Assembly: GCA_900545345.1 (NCBI GenBank)
Contig: UQYQ01000005.1
Span: forward strand, 35,936 to 99,935
Direction: 5' to 3'
Origin: an uncultured Ruminococcus sp.
Lineage (GTDB): Bacteria; Bacillota; Clostridia; Oscillospirales; Ruminococcaceae
Length of the DNA stretch: 64,000 nucleotides
Every line of letters starts with the position of its first letter. Positions within the stretch are counted from its first letter, which is position 1. The notes beneath the pieces are model-generated. The model was not told where the DNA came from and did not search any database. It saw nothing but the letters and a program-made list of their open reading frames with translations. Below are positions 14,810-21,003 of the stretch, piece after piece. The position numbers were made by a program, and so were the translations under genes.

Positions 14810-15439
14810 ATGGAGAGCAGAATCAGCGAAATTTCAGCCAGACGAAACAAGCATATAAAGATTGGATATATTCCCGGACATTTTGCAACTAACCACTCTC
14901 ATGTTAATAATTATATGGACATGACCAGATTGAAAACTCAGCACAAGATGGCTAAAGAAACCGCTAAAGAGTTATCAACTAAACTAATGTCTGTTCAGAT
15001 AGATACAATAATATGCTTAGAGGGTACCGAAATGATTGGTGCATTTTTGGCAAGTGAGTTGTCAGGCGGCGGAATGAATGTAAATGCAGACATAAATGTT
15101 TTGACACCTGAACTGAATTCCAACAATCAGATGGTGTTTAGAGACAATACTCAAAAAGCTGTTTGGGGCAAGAATATTATGCTGTTGATTTCTTCTGTGT
15201 CAACCGGAAAAACAATTAACAGGATGGTAGAGTGTCTTCAGTATTACAACGGCAATTTAACTGCTATTTCATCAATCTTCTCAGCAAGAAAGGAAAGTCA
15301 CGGTTTTGAGATTAACTGCATTTTCTCAGCTGATGATGTACCAAACTATGACACTTATCCTGCCGGAGATTGTCCGTTATGCAAAGCAGGTCAAAAAGTT
15401 GACGCTATTATTAATTGTTTCGGATATTCAAAGATATAA
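14810..15439 (+). CDS. Type I phosphoribosyltransferase-fold protein (orotate PRTase-like)
   Basis: 209 residues with the layout of a type I PRTase: an N-terminal hood-like part, CLEGTEMIGAFLASEL, and a strand plus loop IMLLISSVSTGKTINRMVE in the position of the PRPP loop. That loop lacks the usual acidic pair (canonical form VVDDVxTTG), so catalysis at this site may be altered. A C-terminal knuckle-like CPLCKAG motif precedes a conserved-looking DAIINCFGYSKI end. It is convergent with true pyrE, separated by a terminator. Annotation pipelines often call this family orotate phosphoribosyltransferase. I regard the substrate as undetermined. The start follows TGGAGGGATTGTT. Confidence 0.7.
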   Translation: MESRISEISARRNKHIKIGYIPGHFATNHSHVNNYMDMTRLKTQHKMAKETAKELSTKLMSVQIDTIICLEGTEMIGAFLASELSGGGMNVNADINVLTPELNSNNQMVFRDNTQKAVWGKNIMLLISSVSTGKTINRMVECLQYYNGNLTAISSIFSARKESHGFEINCIFSADDVPNYDTYPAGDCPLCKAGQKVDAIINCFGYSKI

Positions 15440-15485
15440 TTTAATTTTATCGCTTAATGATTGTTAATTTTAGAATATAATAAAT

Positions 15486-15525
15486 AAAGAGCAAGGCTTT
15501 TAAATTTCAAGCTTTGCTCTTTTTG
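15486..15525. terminator. Terminator between the PRTase-like gene and pyrE
   Basis: AAAGAGCAAGGCTT (15486-15499) pairs with AAGCTTTGCTCTTT (15509-15522), one G-U pair, then TTG. The outer A and T tracts allow use in both directions. Confidence 0.8.
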
Positions 15526-15550
15526 TTATTCGAATATAATGTATAAGATT

Positions 15551-16201
15551 TTATGCTCCGTATTTTTCAATATAAGCCATCATCTTGTCAAGGTATTCTT
15601 GTCCGCCTATTATTCCTTTTTTGATACAATCAATAATATCATATATGTTTACGATTGAATATACAGGAATTCCGAAGTCATCGGCAGTTTGCTGTACAGC
15701 CGATTTTTCGCCTGTGCCTTTTTCCATTCTGTCAACTGAAATAAACATTGCAGTTACATTTACATCAGCCTGAGCCTTTAATTTAGGGAGGGTTTCTCTA
15801 AGTGCTTTTCCTGAAGTCATAACATCTTCGATATATATAACCTTTTCACCGTCTTCAAGATTCTTTCCGACAAACATACCGCCCTCACCGTGGTCTTTGA
15901 CTTCTTTTCTGTCAAAACAGTAATTAGCGTTTATGCCAAAATCATTTGAAAGTGCAATGGCAGCTGAACATGCCAAAGGCATTCCTTTATATGCTGGTCC
16001 GAACAGAGTGTCGAATTCAACATCGTGTTCTTTAATGCACTGTGCATAATAGTGGCCGAGCTTTACAAGCTGTTCACCTGTACAATAACTTCCTGCGTTT
16101 AAAAAATACGGTGCAATTCTTCCGCTTTTCAGTGTGAATTCGCCGAATTTTAAAACTCCGCTTTCTTCCATAAACTTTATAAATTCTTCTTTATAAGTCA
16201 T
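15551..16201 (-). CDS. pyrE: Orotate phosphoribosyltransferase
   Basis: A 216-residue PyrE that transfers ribose 5-phosphate from PRPP to orotate in pyrimidine synthesis. It has LKSGRIAPYFLNAG, the FGPAYKGMPLACS loop, FDRKEVKDHGEGG and the PRPP motif VIYIEDVMTSGKALRE with the acidic E-D pair intact. A longer in-frame extension exists, but AAAGGA before the ATG at 16199-16201 and the family N-terminus (MTYKEEFIKFM) support this start. It stands apart from other pyr genes in the window. I saw no PyrR attenuator or other leader structure upstream. Confidence 0.93.
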   Translation of the reverse strand: MTYKEEFIKFMEESGVLKFGEFTLKSGRIAPYFLNAGSYCTGEQLVKLGHYYAQCIKEHDVEFDTLFGPAYKGMPLACSAAIALSNDFGINANYCFDRKEVKDHGEGGMFVGKNLEDGEKVIYIEDVMTSGKALRETLPKLKAQADVNVTAMFISVDRMEKGTGEKSAVQQTADDFGIPVYSIVNIYDIIDCIKKGIIGGQEYLDKMMAYIEKYGA

Positions 16202-16388
16202 AAATTTATCATTCCTTTTCAGTAAAGACTGGGGTATTTTCCATAAATATTTTATCATACAAGAAAGATACTGTCAACCCGACGAGCCGCCGGACGCACT
16301 CTGCCTTTTGGCGGACTGTTCCCATTATCAAAAATATTCTCCGCACTTTGAAGTTGCACGATTCAAAAAAATAGCGTATATAGATTGG

Positions 16389-16417
16389 TTGCAGTTTGTT
16401 GAGAAAAATACTATACT
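16389..16417 (+). promoter_or_regulatory. Candidate promoter of the XRE/GyrI-like gene
   Basis: TTGCAG (16389-16394), 17 bases, TATACT (16412-16417). The sequence just before it (16275-16345) is markedly GC-richer than other gaps and contains short GC-rich inverted repeats, for example a TGCC...GGC motif similar to one after araD. Confidence 0.5.
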
Positions 16418-16459
16418 GATAATGCGGCGCGGCGCAAGAAAATGAAAGGAGAATATTTT

Positions 16460-17128
16460 ATGAGCTTCGGAAAAAATTTGAAGTTTTTAAGACATCTGAG
16501 AGGAAATATGACGCAGGAGGATTTGGCTGAAAAAATAAATATCAGCCGTCAAACCGTATCAAAATGGGAGCTGGATACAGCACAGCCCGAAATGGACAAG
16601 GCTATAGAGCTTTGCAGGCTGTTCAATTGCTCGCTGGATAACTTATTTCGTGATGATATGGTCACTTGTGGTGAAGCGTATACAAATTTGCGTGTTGAGA
16701 CCGTCCCGGCTTTCCGCTATATAAAACATGCCGTTATAAGCACTGTCCCTGAGGGTGACGCTATCGACAGAGTATTTTCCATTGCCCATAGCTGCGGAGT
16801 GGACAATCCTCGTGTCATTGGCTGGGATTTCCCAAATGTGTCACAGGAACAGATAAATGCTTTTAATATGCACGGCTACGAAGCGGCATGGATACTGCCT
16901 GATGAGGTCGTTCCTCCTGACATTGAAATACACGAGCAGTCAGCCCACAGGTATGCAGCAATACACATTGAAAAGCCCTTTGAAAACCCTTTTGTGACCA
17001 TTCCCAACGCCTATAAAACGCTTATGGAGTATATGCGCGTGAACGGTCTGGAACACACGGAAAAGAACGTTATTCCATGCTTTGAAACCGCCGGGGAGAG
17101 CATGGATATTTATATTGCTTGTAAGTAG
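16460..17128 (+). CDS. XRE-family regulator fused to a GyrI-like effector domain
   Basis: 222 residues in two parts. The N-terminal 65 residues form a Cro/CI helix-turn-helix (MTQEDLAEKINISRQTVSKWELDTAQPEMDKAIEL). The rest resembles the GyrI/AraC-effector (SOUL-like) small-molecule-binding domain: VPAFRYIKHAV, a GWDFP segment, GYEAAWILPDEV and a terminal VIPCFETAGESMDIYIAC. Such fusions are ligand-responsive regulators, often of multidrug transport. An earlier in-frame ATG exists, but AAAGGAG before the ATG at 16460 decides the start. Codon use and GC are visibly higher than in neighbours, which suggests recent acquisition. No transporter target is adjacent. Confidence 0.8.
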   Translation: MSFGKNLKFLRHLRGNMTQEDLAEKINISRQTVSKWELDTAQPEMDKAIELCRLFNCSLDNLFRDDMVTCGEAYTNLRVETVPAFRYIKHAVISTVPEGDAIDRVFSIAHSCGVDNPRVIGWDFPNVSQEQINAFNMHGYEAAWILPDEVVPPDIEIHEQSAHRYAAIHIEKPFENPFVTIPNAYKTLMEYMRVNGLEHTEKNVIPCFETAGESMDIYIACK

Positions 17129-17253
17129 TGCATTTTATTGTGTCCTGATAGGGTGAGAGTGTTAAGTAGTATGAGCTTAAACGGGTTTTGTTTATAACTT
17201 TTTCATACAGTTAATAAATACTATAAAAAGTGTCTTATCAGAATTCCGGTCTG

Positions 17254-18510
17254 TTATTTTGAAGTGTCTTCTGATTTTACGGTAACAAAAATCCGTTCGA
17301 GTTTTTGGTCGTTCACTTCAATTGCTTTAAGTGTGAAGTTTCCTATCTGAATGGTGTTTCCGTATTCGGGAACCTTATCAAGCGTATCCATAAACCAGCC
17401 GCCGACAGAATTACAATCGCTGTCTATCGTGTTTTCGGGAAGTCCGAGTCTGTCAAGAAAATCGTTTATTGATATATCGGCAGAAACCTCATAGTTGTTT
17501 GATGAAAGCTGAATAAATGAAGTATCCTCTTCATCACTTTCGTCGTATATTTCACCGACAAGTTCTTCAATAATATCTTCAAGTGTAACGATTCCTTTAG
17601 TTCCGCCGTATTCGTCAATGACAACAGCCATATGAACTTTTTGCTTTTGCATAAGGTTTAAGGTTACTGATATTTTCTGATATTCCGGTATATATATCGG
17701 CTTTTTTAAGACAGATTTTAAATCTGTCTTATTATCTGAATTACTGCCGAAATACACACCGAAAAAGTCGCTTTGATGAAGTATTCCTATGATATTGTCA
17801 ATAGTGTCTTTATATATAGGAAATCTTGAGTATTGTGTATTTAAAAATTCATCTTTAATTTCATCAAGTGAACTTTCGATATCAATTGCTTCGACATTTA
17901 CCCTTGGAATCAGAATTTCGTTAATTGTTATTTCATCAAAGTCAAGAGCGGAACGAACAAGGTCTGATTCCTGTTCTTCTAAAACGCCCTCATCTTCAAT
18001 TTCATCAATAAGGTATTTTAACTCTTCTTCGGTAACAAACGGCTCTTCTTTCCGTGAGCCGAAAAGCTTTGTAACGGCATTTTTTAATTTTGAGATTAAG
18101 AAAACAACAGGTTTTATAATCGTTATGAAAGCACTTAAAACGGGTGCGATAATAAGCGTCATTTTTTCTGCATTTTCGCTTGCTAAGCTTTTAGGAAGAA
18201 TTTCGCCGAATATTAAAACCACAATTGTCATAACAAGTGTCGCTATACCTACACTTCCCGCACCGAAATATTCTGTAAACATTACTGTTGCCAATGAAGC
18301 AGACAATATATTTACTATGTTATTTCCGATTAATATTGCGGTAAGAGCCTTGTCGAAATTATCAATGATGTTAAGAGCCTTTTTAGCTTTTTTATTTCCG
18401 TCGTTAGCATATGATTTTATTCTTATTTTATTTACTGATGAAAAGGCTGTTTCAGTAGATGAAAAAGCTGCAGATAATGCTACTAACAAAATTATTACTG
18501 CAATATACAT
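17254..18510 (-). CDS. CNNM/CorC-type transporter (DUF21 plus CBS pair plus CorC_HlyC)
   Basis: 418 residues. An N-terminal DUF21 membrane domain with several hydrophobic helices begins ALSAAFSSTETAFSSVNKIRIKS and includes the FGEILPKSLA motif. A CBS pair follows (IPRVNVEAIDIESS, YSRFPIYKDTIDNIIGILHQSDFF, VVIDEYGGTKGIVTLEDIIEEL), then the C-terminal CorC_HlyC domain. Family members export or exchange Mg2+ or Co2+ and are often mislabelled hemolysins. It is a single gene on the minus strand behind AAAGGAG. The soluble relative at 7485-8321 shares its C-terminal half and may be a partner or a derived paralogue. Confidence 0.9.
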   Translation of the reverse strand: MYIAVIILLVALSAAFSSTETAFSSVNKIRIKSYANDGNKKAKKALNIIDNFDKALTAILIGNNIVNILSASLATVMFTEYFGAGSVGIATLVMTIVVLIFGEILPKSLASENAEKMTLIIAPVLSAFITIIKPVVFLISKLKNAVTKLFGSRKEEPFVTEEELKYLIDEIEDEGVLEEQESDLVRSALDFDEITINEILIPRVNVEAIDIESSLDEIKDEFLNTQYSRFPIYKDTIDNIIGILHQSDFFGVYFGSNSDNKTDLKSVLKKPIYIPEYQKISVTLNLMQKQKVHMAVVIDEYGGTKGIVTLEDIIEELVGEIYDESDEEDTSFIQLSSNNYEVSADISINDFLDRLGLPENTIDSDCNSVGGWFMDTLDKVPEYGNTIQIGNFTLKAIEVNDQKLERIFVTVKSEDTSK

Positions 18511-18632
18511 TTTATAATCTGCTCCTTTAAATAGTTGAGTTTTTTAATTTAAAAAGATGTTTTTGCCTGTTATAGAAAATAGTGTTAATTAGTATATCAT
18601 ATTTTTTTGACAAATGCAATTACTTTTTTTGC

Positions 18633-18661
18633 TTGACTACATAGTAATTTTGCGGTATAAT
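18633..18661 (+). promoter_or_regulatory. Promoter of the gtrA-like/permease pair
   Basis: TTGACT (18633-18638), 17 bases, TATAAT (18656-18661). Confidence 0.75.
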
Positions 18662-18706
18662 TAATCATTAATGTTAGAAATGCACATGGTTTTTGAGGTG
18701 AATAAA

Positions 18707-19270
18707 ATGGGCAGTTCAAATGGACAGGCACCAAATGATAATAAAAAAAGAAATTATTATGCTGAAAATGAAAGAACTCCTGATATATTCGACAGAATAA
18801 TGCATATCAGACCATTTTCAATATTTGAAAGTTTTTACATAAAAAACAAATCAGTTCTTTTATATTTATTTTTCGGAGGTCTGACAACCCTTGTAAGTAT
18901 TTTTACTTTCTGGCTTGCTGAAATATTAATAACTGCTGATTTGAACATTTCATTATTTGGCAGTATGTATAGTTTAAAGGTTATATTGACAAATGCTATC
19001 TCATGGATTTGTGCTGTACTGTTTGCGTTTTTCACAAATAGAATATGGGTGTTCAACTCTCCGACAAACACTTGGAGAGAATTTTTCCGTCAAATGACCG
19101 CATTTTTGGGGGGAAGATTTGCAACTTTTTTGTTAGAAACAGTTATACTTTTAGTTTTTGTTTCGGCATTGGGATTTAATGAACTGATAATAAAAATTTT
19201 AGCGCAGTTTATTGTGCTGATATCTAACTATATAATCAGTAAATTAATTGTTTTTAAAGACAAAAAATAA
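18707..19270 (+). CDS. GtrA-family membrane protein
   Basis: 187 residues with a polar N-terminal 40 residues and then four predicted transmembrane helices in the GtrA pattern (YLFFGGLTTLVSIFTFWLA; a mid NAISWICAVLFAFFTNRIWVF; GGRFATFLLETVILLVF; IVLISNYIISKLIVFK). GtrA proteins are thought to flip polyprenol-linked sugars for surface glycosylation. AGGTG six bases before the ATG at 18707 supports this start over upstream in-frame ATGs. It is 49 bases from the downstream permease, so co-transcription is likely, but the two functions are not obviously linked. Confidence 0.88.
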   Translation: MGSSNGQAPNDNKKRNYYAENERTPDIFDRIMHIRPFSIFESFYIKNKSVLLYLFFGGLTTLVSIFTFWLAEILITADLNISLFGSMYSLKVILTNAISWICAVLFAFFTNRIWVFNSPTNTWREFFRQMTAFLGGRFATFLLETVILLVFVSALGFNELIIKILAQFIVLISNYIISKLIVFKDKK

Positions 19271-19319
19271 AATTCAGATACAGTTTGAATCGGGTATTTT
19301 CAGATAAAGGAGAAGATAA

Positions 19320-20186
19320 ATGCTTAACACATTATTGGATGTTCTTTTAGATGCGTTAAAGGACACTGCACTTATGATACCTTTTTTATTCGGTGTCTAT
19401 ATATTAATAGAATATATGGAGCATGCTTCTTCGGATAAAATAGTAAAAGCTTTTAAAAAATTAGGACCGTTCGGTCCTGTGGGAGGTGCGGTAATCGGTA
19501 CTGTTCCTCAGTGCGGAGTATCAGCTGCAGCTGCTAATCTGTATACCGGAAGGGTAATTTCTATCGGAACGATTATTTCGGTGTTTCTTGCAACAAGTGA
19601 TGAAGCAATACCTATGATTATTGCAAATCCCGCTAAGATTTCTGTATTGTGGAAGTTAATTTCAGTCAAAATTGTTATTGCGGTTTTAGCGGGAATAACG
19701 GTTGATATTATTTTTAAATTTTTAAACAGAAATAAAACAACCGATAATGATAATCACTTTCATGAGCTATGCGAAAACTGCGGATGTGAGGAGCATGGTA
19801 TTTTATATTCAGCATTAATGCATACTGTTAATATTACAGTATTTGTTTTTGTTATTACACTTTTATTGAATATGGCTATTGTACTTGTCGGTGAAGGTAA
19901 CATTGCAAAATTTATGATGAGTGACAGTTTCTTTCAGCCTTTTATTTCCGCTTTAGTGGGATTTATTCCGAACTGTGCTTCATCGGTTATAATAACTCAG
20001 CTTTATCTTGAGGATGGAATTTTGTCGTTCGGTTCAGCAATTGCAGGGCTTTGTACCAGTGCAGGACTGGGACTTTTAGTACTCTTCAAAACCAATAAGA
20101 AACATATGAAGAAAAACTTTTTAATATGCGGGATTTTATATATCACTGCAGTTTTATCAGGTATTATAATTAATACATTAGGATAA
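19320..20186 (+). CDS. Putative heavy-metal exporter, 10-TM ArsP_2-like family (PF11449)
   Basis: 288 residues with about eight to ten hydrophobic segments arranged as an internal duplication. Each half has a conserved breakpoint, GGAVIGTVPQCGVSAAAANLYTGR in the first and ALVGFIPNCASSVIITQLY in the second. Between the halves is a cytosolic loop rich in His and Cys (HFHELCENCGCEEHG), an attractive metal-sensing or chaperoning site. The family is annotated as arsenic efflux or manganese transporter. The substrate cannot be decided here, and I found no yybP-ykoY-like riboswitch in front. The ATG follows AAAGGAGAAGATAA. Confidence 0.8.
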   Translation: MLNTLLDVLLDALKDTALMIPFLFGVYILIEYMEHASSDKIVKAFKKLGPFGPVGGAVIGTVPQCGVSAAAANLYTGRVISIGTIISVFLATSDEAIPMIIANPAKISVLWKLISVKIVIAVLAGITVDIIFKFLNRNKTTDNDNHFHELCENCGCEEHGILYSALMHTVNITVFVFVITLLLNMAIVLVGEGNIAKFMMSDSFFQPFISALVGFIPNCASSVIITQLYLEDGILSFGSAIAGLCTSAGLGLLVLFKTNKKHMKKNFLICGILYITAVLSGIIINTLG

Positions 20187-20196
20187 TAAGTTATAA

Positions 20197-20228
20197 AAAA
20201 ATCCGAAAGCTCTTGCTTTCGGATTTTT
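20197..20228 (+). terminator. Terminator after the metal exporter gene
   Basis: AAAAATCCGAAAGC (20197-20210), four-base loop, GCTTTCGGATTTTT (20215-20228). A 14-bp stem with T-tail. It is also suitable for the convergent small gene. Confidence 0.88.
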
Positions 20229-20234
20229 ATTTTA

Positions 20235-20387
20235 TTACATTATTCCGCATTCGTCATAATCCTGCCATTTTTCGTTATAAGCCTTATCGCTCATTAATTT
20301 ATATACAAAATAAACTGATGAAGCCGCAATAACAACAAGTGCGCTTAATATAAGCCAGAAGCCTTTGCCTTCGGTTTTGTTCTCCAT
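20235..20387 (-). CDS. Small single-pass membrane protein
   Basis: A 50-residue protein. It opens MENKTEGKG, continues with one transmembrane helix of about 20 residues (FWLILSALVVIAASSVYFVY) and ends in an acidic-polar tail (AYNEKWQDYDECGIM). The start ATG follows AGAAAGGTGATAGTTT on the minus strand, a strong ribosome site, and the frame ends exactly before the bidirectional terminator, so it is probably real. Families of this shape are widespread and uncharacterised in Clostridia. No function is assigned. Confidence 0.6.
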   Translation of the reverse strand: MENKTEGKGFWLILSALVVIAASSVYFVYKLMSDKAYNEKWQDYDECGIM

Positions 20388-20546
20388 AAACTATCACCTT
20401 TCTTTTGTGTGTTATAATATTTTGTCTTAGCAAAAAAGTTCTTTATCTATATATTCTGAACTTTTTAAGCATATTATTTATTTTTAAAGTTATTATACAA
20501 CAATTAACATAGCCTGTCAATATAAATGATTAAGAATATATAAATT

Positions 20547-20582
20547 AAAAGGCCTGAAGGAATAAACTCCTTCAAGCCTTTT
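20547..20582 (-). terminator. Terminator after the cysteine-rich peptide gene
   Basis: AAAAGGCCTGAAGGA pairs with TCCTTCAAGCCTTTT (one mismatch) across a six-base loop. On the minus strand the stem is followed by TTTAATTTATAT. Confidence 0.7.
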
Positions 20583-20611
20583 GTTAAGTGCTAACCAGTT
20601 TTATTTAAAAA

Positions 20612-20764
20612 CTAGCATCCGCAGCCACAGTCATTGCCGCAGCCATTGTTGCAACCGCAGCCACAACCACAACCGTTGTTAGCAAAACCTGTGCCGCAGC
20701 CACCGCAGCAGAATAGAATTAGGATTAAGATAATAATCCATGTGCATCCTCCGCATCCGTTCAT
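20612..20764 (-). CDS. Cysteine/glycine-rich membrane peptide
   Basis: A 50-residue peptide containing 13 cysteines and 14 glycines. It begins MNGCGGCTW, crosses a short hydrophobic helix (IIILILILFCC), then becomes a run of Gly-Cys pairs broken by Asn/Asp and ends GCGCGC-type. The ATG follows AAAAGGAGTGCGTATT on the minus strand, there is a terminator behind and a leader hairpin in front, so it is very likely a real gene although too short for most callers. The cysteine spacing suggests a metal-binding or disulfide-rich envelope peptide. The reduced FeoB-associated protein at 48 kb has a similar end, but I know no family for this one. Confidence 0.7.
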   Translation of the reverse strand: MNGCGGCTWIIILILILFCCGGCGTGFANNGCGCGCGCNNGCGNDCGCGC

Positions 20765-20807
20765 AATACGCACTCCTTTTCAATGTATAAATTTTTTATA
20801 AAGCATT

Positions 20808-20841
20808 TTCCGAAGGGGCTGCCGGGCAGCCATTATCGGAA
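20808..20841. promoter_or_regulatory. Two-level hairpin between the cysteine-rich peptide gene and clpC
   Basis: Outer TTCCGA (20808-20813)/TCGGAA (20836-20841) encloses a perfect GGCTGC/GCAGCC stem (20817-20822/20826-20831). It would be in the leader of the minus-strand peptide gene, about 45 bases before its start, and is GC-rich against an AT-rich background. Confidence 0.45.
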
Positions 20842-21003
20842 GTAGATTATTCGTGTTTCCTGCCGAATAACTTTGCTTTATATTATAGTGTATGGCATTT
20901 TCAAAAAAGTGTTACAGACAAATATAAACTGCATAAAATATATAGAGAATAATTTTTAATATTTTGCCAAAACTTATGTATATCATAAAAGGAGATTTGC
21001 AAT

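Noticed and set aside
17789..18517. A 242-codon open frame on the plus strand across the CNNM/CorC gene
   Set aside because: It lies entirely antisense to a gene with clear DUF21, CBS and CorC domains. The frame translates to Ser/Ile-rich sequence with no domain and has no ribosome site.
18511..19319. A yybP-ykoY (Mn2+) riboswitch ahead of the metal exporter
   Set aside because: The leader before gtrA and the 49-base gap before the exporter lack the paired-helix core and are too short. No convincing riboswitch was found anywhere in the window.
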